A DNA stretch of 37,713 nucleotides from Komagataeibacter europaeus LMG 18890 (GCF_000285295.1 NZ_CADP01000023.1:5037-42749), one strand, 5' to 3'; positions 9,190-20,637 are shown, counted from the stretch's first letter. Translations and numbers: made by a program. The notes: generated by a model from the sequence alone, not told the origin.

Positions 9190-9591
9190 TCAGAGAAAAC
9201 GCCCCGGCCGGCCGCGCTGCAGCACCTCGATCCTGTAGCCATCCGGGTCGGTAATGAAGAAGAACCGCCCCACGAACCGCTCCCCGCACGACATGTCCTT
9301 TACCGCCAGCGGCGACAGGCCCGCAGCCGCAAGACGGGCATGTTCCGCGTCCACATCCGCAACCGACACCGCCAGGTGGCCATAGCCATCACCCAGGTCA
9401 TAGGGCGTCGTGCGATCGTGGTTGACGGTCAGTTCCAGCTCGAACGTCTGTTCGTCATTGGACAGGTAGATAAGGGTGAAAGTATCGAAAACAAGCCGGT
9501 CGGCCACCTTCAGGCCAAAAGCCGTATCATAGAATGCAAGGCTCGCGGCTTCATCACGCACGCGGATCATCGAATGGATCATACGGGCCAT
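9190..9591 (-). CDS. gloA: lactoylglutathione lyase (glyoxalase I)
   Basis: A 133-residue single-domain vicinal-oxygen-chelate protein that isomerises the hemithioacetal of methylglyoxal and glutathione. Candidate metal ligands fall where expected: His6 (MARMIHSMIRV), Glu in FELELTVNH, His in YGHLAVSV and Glu in GYRIEVLQ. The start ATG (9591) follows AGGAG by nine bases. It lies 76 bases upstream of dapF on the same strand and is divergent from the methyltransferase-like gene that follows. Confidence 0.92.
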   Translation of the reverse strand: MARMIHSMIRVRDEAASLAFYDTAFGLKVADRLVFDTFTLIYLSNDEQTFELELTVNHDRTTPYDLGDGYGHLAVSVADVDAEHARLAAAGLSPLAVKDMSCGERFVGRFFFITDPDGYRIEVLQRGRPGRFL

Positions 9592-9680
9592 TCTGCTTTT
9601 CTCCTGTTCCCCATGGCGGAGCGCGTGATAATACGCCCACCGCACATGGCGTTGTTACTTCCGTACTGTCTGGCACATTC

Positions 9681-10325
9681 ATGAACGACCTGCACGGGTT
9701 CCACCCGCATTCCTTCACAGTCGCCTCGACTGAATCCGATACGGCATTCCATTCCCGCAGGCCGGCCGGACCCATGCTGGACCAGGGGGCGCTTACGGCC
9801 ATTACCGCGCTGTACCGCACGCTGCTGCCCGAAGATGGCAATATCCTCGACATCATGGCCGGACCGGACAGCCACCTGCCGCCCGACATGGAATTCGACA
9901 GCGTGATCGGCATAGGCGTCAACACGCAGGCGCTGGACAGCAATCCGCGCCTGACCGACCGTGTGGTGGAAGACATAAACGAAACGCCCGACCTGCCACT
10001 GGCGGATGAAAGCATGGATGCCGCCCTGCTGTGCGACGTGGTGCCCTATCTGCGCCAGCCGACGCAGGTCTTTCGCGACATTGCCCGCGTGCTGCAACCC
10101 GGCGGCCTGATCATCATTACATTCGGTGACCGCTTCATCCCGCAGAAGGCCACGGCCCTGTGGCAGGCGCTTGATGAAGGGGACCGCCGCCGCATGCTGT
10201 CAATCCTGCTGCAGCGCGCCGGTTTTGGCCCGGTGGACAATGGCAATGTCACCCCTGCGCCCGAGGACCTGTTCTGGCATGACGCCGTTCACGCCATGAC
10301 GGCGCGCCGTCCTGACATTTTGTAA
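9681..10325 (+). CDS. divergent class I SAM-dependent methyltransferase-like protein
   Basis: A 214-residue protein starting MNDLHGFHPHSF. It has the order of a class I methyltransferase: motif I-like ILDIMAGPDSHLP, an acidic-loop region FDSVIGIGVN, then FPL-type text LPLADESMDAALLCDVVPYL and the helix-strand VFRDIARVLQPGGLIIITFGDR typical of methyltransferase type 11. Motif I lacks the usual GxG, so SAM binding may be altered. The C-terminal part has a helix LLQRAGFGPVDNGNV common in these proteins. The substrate is unknown. It is divergent from gloA with about 90 bases between starts. Confidence 0.7.
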   Translation: MNDLHGFHPHSFTVASTESDTAFHSRRPAGPMLDQGALTAITALYRTLLPEDGNILDIMAGPDSHLPPDMEFDSVIGIGVNTQALDSNPRLTDRVVEDINETPDLPLADESMDAALLCDVVPYLRQPTQVFRDIARVLQPGGLIIITFGDRFIPQKATALWQALDEGDRRRMLSILLQRAGFGPVDNGNVTPAPEDLFWHDAVHAMTARRPDIL

Positions 10326-10488
10326 CATTAGATCAATAATACGACCCTGTGCCGTTATATTATCATGCTGATACACAGCGCAGGCCAGTGGGTGGGCCGA
10401 TATTAAAAGAAATTATCATTTACCCCTTTATCTGGAAATGTTTTGACATATATTCTGTGAAACCTGATTTGGGGCCCCCTGACAATAC

Positions 10489-12369
10489 ATGCGGATTCCG
10501 TCCTTTTCCATAACCCGGCATGTGCGTCTGTCGCACGTGCTGTTGGTGTGTTCCGTTCTGGCCCCCCTGCCCGTCTGGGCCGATGAAGATCCAGAATCAC
10601 TGGATATCATGGAACGCCAGATGGAACAGTTGCAGCAGCAGCAGATGGCGCTACAGAAAAGCCTGCAGGCCATGCGCCAGCAGATCATCCAGCACCGCGC
10701 CCAGATGGGTGGCACGGCGGCCCATGGCGGCCACCCGCTGGAGGTCACGGGGTCGGGCGGGCATGTACACGGCGGCTGGACGCCGGTGGAAGGGCACAGC
10801 CCCGCACCGTCCCAGACGGCGGGGATCGCCTCCATGGCGCGCCCGCATATCGGCGGCCATTCCGACCCGGTATCCGAACTGGGCGACCAGCCGACCTATG
10901 AATCGGTCGTGGCGCACCGTGAGGAAGACCTGATTTCCCACATGGCCAACAATAATGTCGGCCCGCATAACCGCGAAACGGTGGGCGCGCAGTCGGCAGG
11001 CGCGCTGGGCAGCAAGGTGTTCCACCTTGGTCCCGTGTCCATCATCCTTGGCGGTTTCTTCGATGCGGCAGCGATGGTGGAAAACCGGCAGGTTTCATCG
11101 GGCATCTTCAATTACTGGAACGCGATCCCCTTCCGCGACAGCTCGAATTTCCACACCACCAACTTCAATGGGGATGCGCGGTATTCGCGCTTCTCGCTCA
11201 TGGCGCGGGGACAGCTCAACCCGCACCTGACGGTGGCGGGGTTCGTGGAAACGGATTTTGGCGCGAGTGCCGAAACCACCAACCCGTATGAAAGCAATTC
11301 CTACGTGCCCCGGCTGCGGCAGGCTTACCTGACGCTGGATGATTCGCACGCCAACATGCATTTCCTGATCGGTCAGGCCTGGACCATGCTGACGCCTGAC
11401 CGCGTGGGCATCGTGCCGCGACAGGAAAGCCTGCCCGAAACAATCGAATCCTCCATCCTCGCCGGACAGACATGGTCGCGGCAGTGGCAGGTGCGCGTGG
11501 TCAAGGATTTCATGAACCATCGCGTCTGGACGGGTTTCTCGATTGAAAACCCGGCCACCATCTATGACACGACCGGCTTCTCCGCTTCGGGGGATAACGG
11601 GGAATACAGCCTGCCGGGCAGCGGCAACTATGCCAAGGTCGGCTCGAACGGTGTGGGGCTGACCAGTTCCACCACCAACTATTCCAACGAAATCGCCCCC
11701 GACATCATCGGCAAGGTGGCATGGGACCCGACATGGGGCCATTACGAAATCGAGGGACTGCTGCACTTCCCCCACGACCGTTCCGTCATCAATGGCACGG
11801 GCCAGAACCATACCGCCATTGCATGGGGGGCTGGTGGGTCGATGATCCTGCCAGTCATTCCGCACAAGCTGGAAGTGCGGCTGGCGGGACTGGCGGGCCG
11901 GGGCATTGGCCGCTACGGCTCGGTCCTGCTGCCTGACGCCACGTTGCGGGCCAATGGCGCGCCGGCCCTGCTGTCCAGCGCGCAGACAACCGCGGGCGTG
12001 ATCGCGCACCCGAACAAGGTCCTGGACGTCTATGGCTATTTCGGCATGCAGCGTTCAGGCCGCAGCTATTTTGATTCGGATGGGCAGGCCTATGGCTATG
12101 GCAACCCCATGGCGAACAATACCGGGTGCGAGACGGAAACCTCCGATGCGGTCAGCGCCGCCCTGGGCAACTGCACCGCCAACATCCGTTCGGTGGAGGA
12201 ATTCACCATCGGCGCATGGTACCGCTTCATCCACGGCCAGTACGGCACGGTGCAGGCGGGCACGCAGCTGGCCTATTCGCGCGTGCATACATGGGGCGGC
12301 ATGGGTGGCGCGCCGACAACCAGCCTGAGCGAAATCTTCTTTGACTTCCGCTACCTGCCATTCCAGTAA
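10489..12369 (+). CDS. outer-membrane porin (DcaP-like) with coiled coil and His-rich linker
   Basis: A 626-residue exported protein. Residues 1-31 are a signal peptide ending VWA. Residues 34-72 form a Gln-rich coiled coil (MEQLQQQQMALQKSLQAMR), as in trimeric porins whose N-terminus projects into the periplasm. Residues 76-125 are a Gly/His/Pro linker with seven histidines. From about 180 the sequence alternates in beta-barrel fashion: LGGFFDAAAMVENR, ARYSRFSLMARGQL, VAGFVETDFGA, RLRQAYLTLDD and LIGQAWTMLTP resemble the DcaP and related porins, and the C-terminus is a beta strand FFDFRYLPFQ. The final residue is Gln rather than Phe. Substrate unknown. TTGACA at 10443-10448 could be a -35, but no good -10 follows. 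The 163 bases upstream hold no other gene. Confidence 0.8.
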   Translation: MRIPSFSITRHVRLSHVLLVCSVLAPLPVWADEDPESLDIMERQMEQLQQQQMALQKSLQAMRQQIIQHRAQMGGTAAHGGHPLEVTGSGGHVHGGWTPVEGHSPAPSQTAGIASMARPHIGGHSDPVSELGDQPTYESVVAHREEDLISHMANNNVGPHNRETVGAQSAGALGSKVFHLGPVSIILGGFFDAAAMVENRQVSSGIFNYWNAIPFRDSSNFHTTNFNGDARYSRFSLMARGQLNPHLTVAGFVETDFGASAETTNPYESNSYVPRLRQAYLTLDDSHANMHFLIGQAWTMLTPDRVGIVPRQESLPETIESSILAGQTWSRQWQVRVVKDFMNHRVWTGFSIENPATIYDTTGFSASGDNGEYSLPGSGNYAKVGSNGVGLTSSTTNYSNEIAPDIIGKVAWDPTWGHYEIEGLLHFPHDRSVINGTGQNHTAIAWGAGGSMILPVIPHKLEVRLAGLAGRGIGRYGSVLLPDATLRANGAPALLSSAQTTAGVIAHPNKVLDVYGYFGMQRSGRSYFDSDGQAYGYGNPMANNTGCETETSDAVSAALGNCTANIRSVEEFTIGAWYRFIHGQYGTVQAGTQLAYSRVHTWGGMGGAPTTSLSEIFFDFRYLPFQ

Positions 12370-12371
12370 TC

Positions 12372-12388
12372 CCCCCTTGCGGTGGGGG
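12372..12388 (+). terminator. short hairpin after porin gene
   Basis: CCCCC (12372-12376) and GGGGG (12384-12388) flank a seven-base loop directly behind the porin stop. There is no T tract, so it may slow or attenuate rather than end transcription into the next gene. Confidence 0.3.
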
Positions 12389-12456
12389 ATATTGCGTCCG
12401 GCATGGAAAAGGAGGATGGTGGCCCGCAATCAGGAATGATGGAAAGGCCAGCGCTC

Positions 12457-12828
12457 ATGTCAATCAGGTTACGGCACTTGGTTCTGCTGGGCGTATTATG
12501 TGCCCCTGTCGTGCCGGGTGTGGCAATGGCCGACGGGGGACATGCCGACGCTGGCAACGAAGACCCCGGCGAGGCCTCGCAGCGCCATTTTTCCATGCAT
12601 CAGCTTTCCAAGAAGCCGCCGCTGCCACGGCTGCACATGGATTACAGCCAGTACCGCTACATCCCGCCGGGTGACAAGATCAAGGAACAGCCGGACCTGA
12701 ACCGCCTGCTGTTCTGGACCCCCACGGGGGAACCGGACGGCTATGCGGAACGACGCGGCACCGCCGTCCTGTATTATGACCGGACCGGCAAGGCCGTGCG
12801 TGTCGATACCAACCCGTACGGCCGCTAA
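12457..12828 (+). CDS. small exported hypothetical protein
   Basis: A 123-residue protein with a good signal peptide (MSIRLRHLVLLGVLCAPVVPGVAMA, cleavage before DGGH). The mature part has HADAGNEDP, a proline-rich patch KKPPLPRLHMDYSQYRYIPPG and a C-terminal beta-like region RRGTAVLYYDRTGKAVRVD. I do not recognise the family. Several in-frame ATGs precede 12457; I chose the one that gives a clean signal peptide, with AAAGG about nine bases upstream. It follows the porin gene by 87 bases and is probably cotranscribed, so it may act with the porin in the periplasm or on the outer membrane. That link is inference. Confidence 0.65.
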   Translation: MSIRLRHLVLLGVLCAPVVPGVAMADGGHADAGNEDPGEASQRHFSMHQLSKKPPLPRLHMDYSQYRYIPPGDKIKEQPDLNRLLFWTPTGEPDGYAERRGTAVLYYDRTGKAVRVDTNPYGR

Positions 12829-12850
12829 AAGACTGTCTGGAAAACAATAA

Positions 12851-12928
12851 ACGTTTTTGGGCGCCACCTTTTTTCAAACAGGTGACGTTTCCCGAAGCGT
12901 TTTGAAAAAAGCTTCACCAGAAACTTTC
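12851..12928 (+). repeat. dispersed palindromic element, copy B
   Basis: Outer arms GTTTTTGG and CCAGAAAC enclose two hairpins: CACCT/AGGTG around TTTTTTCAAAC, and GAAGC/GCTTC around GTTTTGAAAAAA. The element could fold as a cloverleaf or three-way junction. It lies between the convergent ends of the small exported gene and the ABC ATPase gene, where it may also act as a bidirectional terminator. Confidence 0.75.
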
Positions 12929-12929
12929 T

Positions 12930-13676
12930 TCAGTTTTTTTCCCGCTCCTGTGGCGCATAAAGCTGATCCAGCATGGGCGGCGCCAGCAGGGATGCGGCCG
13001 GTCCATCCGCCATGACCCGGCCATGACGCAGCAGGATGGCCCGATCGAATATGCCCGCAGCCTGAACCGGGTCATGCGTGGTGGCGACAATGGCGCGGCC
13101 CTGTGCCGACAGCCGGCGCAGCAGGGCGTACAGCCGCTGTTTCTGCCCGTAATCAAGACCGGTTTCCGGTTCATCCAGAATCAGGACCTGCCCCCCCTGC
13201 GCCAGCGCACGGGCCAGCAGCACGGCCTGCCGTTCCCCGCCGGACAGTTCGGTATAGGGCCGCGCGGCAAGATGGGTGATCGACAGTTGCGCCAGCGCAT
13301 GCGCTACCGCTTCACGATCGCGTTCATGCAGCGTGGGCGCAAACGGCGTTTCCGCCAGTCGTCCCATGCCCACGATATCACGCACGCTATAGGGGAACAG
13401 CGGCACATGCCCCTGCGGTACATAGGCGATGCGGCGCGCGATGTCCCGCCGGGACCAGTCCGCCATGGGCCTGCCATCCAGCCAGACCCGGCCTGAATCC
13501 GGGCGGGCAAGACCCAGCAGCAGGCGCAGCAGCGTGGTCTTGCCCGCGCCATTTGGCCCCAGCAGGGCCGTCATCTCACCCGTGCGGATATCCAGCGAGA
13601 CATCATGCAGCACCGTGCGATGTCCCCGGTGGAAACCCGCATGGTCCACCCGCAGGATGGCGCTGCCCCCACTCAT
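12930..13676 (-). CDS. ABC transporter ATP-binding protein, FecE/BtuD type
   Basis: A 248-residue ATPase that powers the FecCD-type permease encoded before it. Motifs in order: Walker A LLGPNGAGKTT, Q-loop YVPQG, signature LSGGERQ, Walker B VLILDEPETGLD and the switch histidine in TTHD. The start is an ATG at 13676 that overlaps the permease stop (ATGA), preferred over an ATG nine bases earlier. The three genes run substrate-binding protein, permease, ATPase, each overlapping the next by about four bases. The cluster belongs to the iron-siderophore/cobalamin/heme class of importers; the substrate cannot be read from this subunit. Confidence 0.92.
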   Translation of the reverse strand: MSGGSAILRVDHAGFHRGHRTVLHDVSLDIRTGEMTALLGPNGAGKTTLLRLLLGLARPDSGRVWLDGRPMADWSRRDIARRIAYVPQGHVPLFPYSVRDIVGMGRLAETPFAPTLHERDREAVAHALAQLSITHLAARPYTELSGGERQAVLLARALAQGGQVLILDEPETGLDYGQKQRLYALLRRLSAQGRAIVATTHDPVQAAGIFDRAILLRHGRVMADGPAASLLAPPMLDQLYAPQEREKN

Positions 13677-14680
13677 GCCCGCCACCCGCGCCGCAACAGC
13701 GGCAGCACCGCGACAAACACCACCACCCCCAGCAGGTCGGCAATCAGGCCCACGGGAATTTCCTCCGCCGACAGGGTGCGCGCCAGGTCATCACAGACCA
13801 GCAGGAACATCGCCCCCACGCAGGCACTGACCGGCAGCACGCGCATGTTGCATGGCCCGACCAGCAGGCGCGCGACATGGGGCACAACCAGCCCGACCCA
13901 GCCAATCATGCCCGCGACCGCGACCGTCATGGCCGCCAGCACCGTAGCCCCGCCAATCACCCCGTATCGCAGCGCCATGACCGGTATGCCCAGCGTGCGC
14001 GCTTCCTCATCGCCCATGGCAAGCCCGTCCAGCATCCGCCCACATGCCGACAGCAGTACGATCCCCATCACCACCGGCCCCACCAGCACGACCAGCGCCT
14101 GCGGTGTCACCTGCGTCAGGCTGCCCAGCAGCCAGAATACGATATCGGGCAACTGGTTCTGCGGGTCCGCCACGTATTTGAGCAGCGACAGCAGCGCCGT
14201 AAACAGCGCCGAACTGATCAGCCCGCCGAATATCAGCATCAGCATGGACGTCGCATCAAACATCTGCGCCACCCCCACCCCGAACGCCACCGCCGCCAGA
14301 CCGCCAAGGAAGGACAGGGCGGCCACACCGGCATGGCCCATGCCCCATACAATACCCAGCGCCGCCCCCATGCCGGCACCCGCCAGCACGCCAAGCAGGC
14401 CGGGAGAGACCAGCGGATTACGAAACACCGCCTGGTACGCAGCCCCCGCCACCGACAGCGCCGCCCCCACGCACATCGCCCCCCCGATCCGGGGCAGGCG
14501 CGCGCCAAACAGGACGGTATGCACCATATCGCCCTGCGCCGGGACATGCCCCACCGTCAGCAGGGCATGCAGCACCTGCCCCGGCTGCAACGGGAAGCGC
14601 CCGATACATGCCGACAGCAGCGCCAGCACCAGCAGGCCCACCACACACAGGCACCCGACCACGCGCGCGCGCAGGTTCAC
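13673..14680 (-). CDS. FecCD-family ABC transporter permease
   Basis: A 335-residue inner-membrane permease with about ten hydrophobic helices. Typical FecCD/BtuC features are RLPRIGGAMCVGAALSVAGA near helix 2, FRNPLVSPGLLGVLAGAGMGA, the ATPase-coupling region around ARTLGIP, and GMIGWVGLVVPHVARLLVG. The start is a GTG (14678-14680) overlapping the TGA of the binding-protein gene, so translation is probably coupled. It transports an iron chelate, a corrinoid or a related metal complex; which one is not evident. Confidence 0.92.
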   Translation of the reverse strand: MNLRARVVGCLCVVGLLVLALLSACIGRFPLQPGQVLHALLTVGHVPAQGDMVHTVLFGARLPRIGGAMCVGAALSVAGAAYQAVFRNPLVSPGLLGVLAGAGMGAALGIVWGMGHAGVAALSFLGGLAAVAFGVGVAQMFDATSMLMLIFGGLISSALFTALLSLLKYVADPQNQLPDIVFWLLGSLTQVTPQALVVLVGPVVMGIVLLSACGRMLDGLAMGDEEARTLGIPVMALRYGVIGGATVLAAMTVAVAGMIGWVGLVVPHVARLLVGPCNMRVLPVSACVGAMFLLVCDDLARTLSAEEIPVGLIADLLGVVVFVAVLPLLRRGWRA

Positions 14681-15732
14681 GGCGTCCTGTCCGCCACGGG
14701 TTCGGGTGGCTGCCCCGCAAGAATGCGGGCCGCGTCCTGTGCACTCAGGGCATAATGGAAATAGGTATCGTAGAATTCACGTGTCAGGGTCAGCGGGTCC
14801 ACATCGGCAAACCGGTCGGGGTGCAGGGTCCTGGCAGCCCAGCTGATCTGCAGCGGCAGTTCGCTGCCATACCGGTCCCACGGGAAAACACCCGACGGGT
14901 TGTTATGCACCCTGCCCTCCCGCACCGCGCGCAGGCGCTGCCACACGCCGCCATTGGCCGCCGGGTCCAGCGTGCCGCAATCCGGGCCAAGGATGATGAC
15001 ATCCGGGTCCCATGCCGCCACCTGCTCGACCGAAACCGGCTTCATGTTGCCGCTTACGCCCTGCGCGGCGTTGCGGCCACCGGCAAGGGTGATCCATTCA
15101 TCGACAATGCTGTCCGCACCATCAACCTTCAGCGGGTGCAGCGACTGGATATGCAGCACGCGCGGGCGCTGGGCGTCGGACAGGCCGGACAGCCTGTCGC
15201 GCGCGTCATTGACGGTCTGCAGCATCATGGTGCGGTAACGGGTGGCAGTCACATGCGCCTGTTCCGTGCCCAGGGCGGCCGCCGTCATGTCCATGACCCG
15301 CAGCAATCCGTCCACGTCATGGAATGCGGAAACAAGGGTTGGCACCCCGACCCCACGGAACGCCGCGATGGCAGCCGAGGCATCTGGCATGAATACAAGG
15401 TCCACCCGGTCCCGCAGCAGGGTTTCGGCATTGACCTGCGGGCCATTGACCACCTGTGCCTGATACAGGGTGGGAAAGACCTTGTACATCCACGGGCGTG
15501 CCTGCGGGCGGTCCACGGTCATGACAATCTGCCGTGCGCCGCCCAGCATCAGCACCAGTTCGTTATGGGCGAACCACAGGTCGGCAATCCGCGCGGGATG
15601 GTCGGGCACGGACTGGGCAACGCCCGCCATGTCCGTCACCTCGCGCGCCATGGCGGGCGACAGGATGGGGCCACCTGCCGCAATCATGCACGCCAGTGCC
15701 CCGATGCCCAGCCTGCGTCTGCCAATCTTCAC
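14677..15732 (-). CDS. periplasmic substrate-binding protein of metal-chelate ABC importer
   Basis: A 351-residue COG0614-type binding protein. It has an N-terminal signal (VKIGRRRLGIGALACMIAAG, cleavage after SPAMA) without a lipobox cysteine. The first lobe reads RIADLWFAHNELVLMLGGA and TVDRPQARPWMYKVFP; the hinge region is followed by VDLVFMPDAS and the second lobe WDPDVIILGPDCG. The LADLW-type opening with RPWM resembles binding proteins of the MolA/CeuE sort, so molybdate, nickel-chelate or iron-siderophore are all possible. I chose the GTG at 15730-15732 because GGAAGGGG sits about eight bases upstream; an ATG at 15750 overlaps that site. A TATAAT-like box lies just upstream (about 15760). 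No TonB-dependent receptor gene is nearby. Confidence 0.85.
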   Translation of the reverse strand: MKIGRRRLGIGALACMIAAGGPILSPAMAREVTDMAGVAQSVPDHPARIADLWFAHNELVLMLGGARQIVMTVDRPQARPWMYKVFPTLYQAQVVNGPQVNAETLLRDRVDLVFMPDASAAIAAFRGVGVPTLVSAFHDVDGLLRVMDMTAAALGTEQAHVTATRYRTMMLQTVNDARDRLSGLSDAQRPRVLHIQSLHPLKVDGADSIVDEWITLAGGRNAAQGVSGNMKPVSVEQVAAWDPDVIILGPDCGTLDPAANGGVWQRLRAVREGRVHNNPSGVFPWDRYGSELPLQISWAARTLHPDRFADVDPLTLTREFYDTYFHYALSAQDAARILAGQPPEPVADRTP

Positions 15733-15859
15733 CGTGCTGTCCCCTTCCATGGTCCAACGTATTATATCGAAACAGATATATACATGAACCACCGGGACGC
15801 AATCAGCCCCGGGGGCAGGCCTGCCGACAGACCACCCCGAAAGAAGGCTGAAAATAACG

Positions 15860-15938
15860 GAAGTTTTCGGATGACGTTTTTTGCAAAAAGCTTCCGGGAA
15901 CGCCGCCTTCCTGAAAAAAAGACGGCACCCGAAAACTT
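15860..15938 (-). repeat. dispersed palindromic element, copy C (inverted)
   Basis: On the minus strand it opens AAGTTTTCGGGTGCCG and closes CCGAAAACTT; the outer 10-base arms AAGTTTTCGG/CCGAAAACTT are perfect. Inside are a GCCGTC/GGCGGC hairpin and a GAAGCTTTTT-type hairpin. It lies downstream of gcvP and upstream of the binding-protein gene, both on the minus strand. Confidence 0.75.
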
Positions 15939-15975
15939 CTTTTATTTCCGGTCAACCCATTATCCTGAAATGCCC

Positions 15976-18861
<2,886 letters not shown>

Positions 18862-18902
18862 GGCCAGCGTACTCCGTAAAGACAAGGGGACGGTCAGGAA
18901 AA

Positions 18903-19268
18903 TCAGCCAACCAGCGCGATATAGGTGGCCCTGTCCATCAGGCCCTCAAGCTGGGATGCATCCGCAATGGTCATGCGCACGATCCAGCCCTCGCCTTCGG
19001 GATCGCGGTTGACCAGGGCGGCGTCATCGCCCAGCTCATCGTTGAACGCCAGCACGTCACCCGTCACGGGCGCGTAGATGTCGGATGCCGCCTTGACCGA
19101 TTCCACCACGGCCACGCTGTCGCCCTGTTCCACCGTCGTGCCGGGGTCGCGGGCTTCGGCAAACACCAGTTCGCCCAGTTCGTTCGCCGCATGGGCGGTA
19201 ATGCCGACAACCGCGACATCACCGTCAACGCGCAGCCATTCATGTTCCCGGGTGTAATAAACGGTCAT
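18903..19268 (-). CDS. gcvH: glycine cleavage system H protein
   Basis: The 121-residue lipoyl carrier of the glycine cleavage system. It starts [16 protein letters not shown], reads [16 protein letters not shown], and carries the lipoylation lysine K59 in [13 protein letters not shown], with the C-terminal WIVRMTI strand. I chose ATG 19268, seven bases from GGAG; an ATG two codons earlier would be too close. Middle gene of gcvT-gcvH-gcvP. Confidence 0.97.
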   Translation of the reverse strand: MTVYYTREHEWLRVDGDVAVVGITAHAANELGELVFAEARDPGTTVEQGDSVAVVESVKAASDIYAPVTGDVLAFNDELGDDAALVNRDPEGEGWIVRMTIADASQLEGLMDRATYIALVG

Positions 19269-19316
19269 GTCCATGCTCCATTGATCTGAAATATGTTTGA
19301 AAAAACAGCGGGAAAC

Positions 19317-20450
19317 CTAGCGTTTGAACGTCGCCGCCACGAAGGGCAGCGCCGTCACCGCCACCGGCAGCAACCGGCCCCGCACGCTGGCGAACAGCGA
19401 TGTGCCGACGGTGGCATGGTCAGCCGCCACGTAGCCCATGGCGACGGGACCACCTACGCTGGGGCCAAACGCGCCCGACGTCACGCGGCCCGCGGGCTGC
19501 GTGCCCGCTTCGTCAGCAAACAGTTCGGCCCCTGCGCGCACCGGCGCGCGGCCCTGCGCACGCAGGCCCACGCGGCGGCGCGTCGTGCCATCAGCCAGCT
19601 GGTCGGCCACGACCTGCGCCCCGGGATAGCCACCGGCCCGCGCGCCACCGGGCTTGCGGCTTTTCTGGATGGACCATTCAAGGGCGGCCTCAACCGGGGT
19701 CGTGGTCAGGTCGATATCGGAACCGTACAGGCACAGCCCGGCTTCCAGCCGCAGGCTGTCGCGCGCGCCAAGGCCCACGGGCGCGACATCGGGATGGGCC
19801 AGCAGGGCGCGGGCCACGGTGAGGGCACCATCATTCGCCATGCCGATTTCAAATCCGTCCTCGCCCGTATAGCCGGAACGCGAGACGATGCAGGGCACGC
19901 CCGCCAGTTCCATCTCAGCCACATCCATGAAGCGCATCCCGGCGGCCCTGGGGTCAAGGGCAACAAGGGCGGCCTCGGCTGCGGGCCCCTGCACCGCGAT
20001 CAGGGCGCGGTCAGCCAGCATGTCCACATCACAGGTCGCCCCCAGCGCGTCACGCACATGCGCGAAATCGGCATCCTTGCACGCGGCATTGACCACCAGC
20101 AGCAGCCAGTCGCCCATGTTGGTGACCATCAGGTCGTCGCTGATGCCGCCATCCGCCGTGGTGAACACCGCATAACGCTGGCGACCGGGTTTCAGGCCGA
20201 CGATATCGGCGGGCACCAGTGCCTCCAGCGCATGGGCGGCATCCGCGACCTGGCCGGATTTCGGGCGGATGCGCACCTGCCCCATGTGCGAGACATCAAA
20301 CAGCCCCGCCTTTGCCCGGGTATGCAGGTGTTCGGCCATGACCCCGGCAGGATACTGCACCGGCATGTCATAGCCCGCGAATGGCACCATCCGCGCGCCG
20401 AGTTCAAGATGAAGGTCATAAAGCGGGGTTCGCAGCAGCGGCTGGGTCAT
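19317..20450 (-). CDS. gcvT: glycine cleavage system T protein (aminomethyltransferase)
   Basis: Transfers the methylene group from lipoyl GcvH to tetrahydrofolate and releases ammonia. The 377-residue protein starts MTQPLLRTPLYDLHLELGARMVPFAGYDMPVQYPAGV and has LFDVSHMGQVRI, the folate-site segment SRSGYTGEDGFEI, LEAGLCLYG and the C-terminal GPVAMGYV. There is only a weak AAGG upstream, but the ATG overlaps the stop of the preceding 49-codon ORF (ATGA). Translation of gcvT is therefore likely to depend on ribosomes finishing that leader ORF. Confidence 0.96.
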   Translation of the reverse strand: MTQPLLRTPLYDLHLELGARMVPFAGYDMPVQYPAGVMAEHLHTRAKAGLFDVSHMGQVRIRPKSGQVADAAHALEALVPADIVGLKPGRQRYAVFTTADGGISDDLMVTNMGDWLLLVVNAACKDADFAHVRDALGATCDVDMLADRALIAVQGPAAEAALVALDPRAAGMRFMDVAEMELAGVPCIVSRSGYTGEDGFEIGMANDGALTVARALLAHPDVAPVGLGARDSLRLEAGLCLYGSDIDLTTTPVEAALEWSIQKSRKPGGARAGGYPGAQVVADQLADGTTRRRVGLRAQGRAPVRAGAELFADEAGTQPAGRVTSGAFGPSVGGPVAMGYVAADHATVGTSLFASVRGRLLPVAVTALPFVAATFKR

Positions 20451-20596
20451 GCGGGCTGGGCCTTGTGCATGTCCGCATGCGCGCAGGCACCCCCACATGC
20501 ACGGCATGCGGGCGACATGGCACGATACGCGCCAGCGGAACGGGGAATGGGAAGCCAGGACCGGGAAAAAACACGGGCGGGCGATGGCGTGGACAT
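20447..20596 (-). CDS. 49-residue leader ORF coupled to gcvT
   Basis: An open frame of 49 codons (MSTPSPARVFSRS to MHKAQPA) between the glycine riboswitch and gcvT. It has an AGGAG ribosome-binding site (20603-20607 on the complement) six bases before its ATG, and its TGA overlaps the gcvT ATG by four bases. The peptide is rich in Ala, Pro, Arg and Cys (CRACGGAC) and resembles no family I know. The value of the frame may lie in its translation rather than its product: gcvT has no strong site of its own. If gcvT instead initiates independently, the frame could be chance; the RBS and exact overlap argue against that. Confidence 0.55.
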   Translation of the reverse strand: MSTPSPARVFSRSWLPIPRSAGAYRAMSPACRACGGACAHADMHKAQPA

Positions 20597-20637
20597 GAGG
20601 CACTCCTATCGAATCCGGATGGATTCAAAAGTGCCCC
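20597..20637 (-). promoter_or_regulatory. expression-platform hairpin over leader-ORF start
   Basis: GGGGCACT pairs with AGTGCCTC (8 pairs, one G-U), and inside it GAATCC pairs with GGATTC around ATCC. The AGGAG of the leader ORF lies in the right arm and inner loop, and the ATG follows the stem by no base. Folding would hide the ribosome-binding site. There is no T tract, so translational rather than transcriptional control is more likely. Confidence 0.6.

Noticed and set aside
13553-14846. Two overlapping open frames of about 400 codons antisense to the permease
   Set aside because: Both are extremely rich in His, Gln, Arg, Pro or Thr, typical antisense artefacts.
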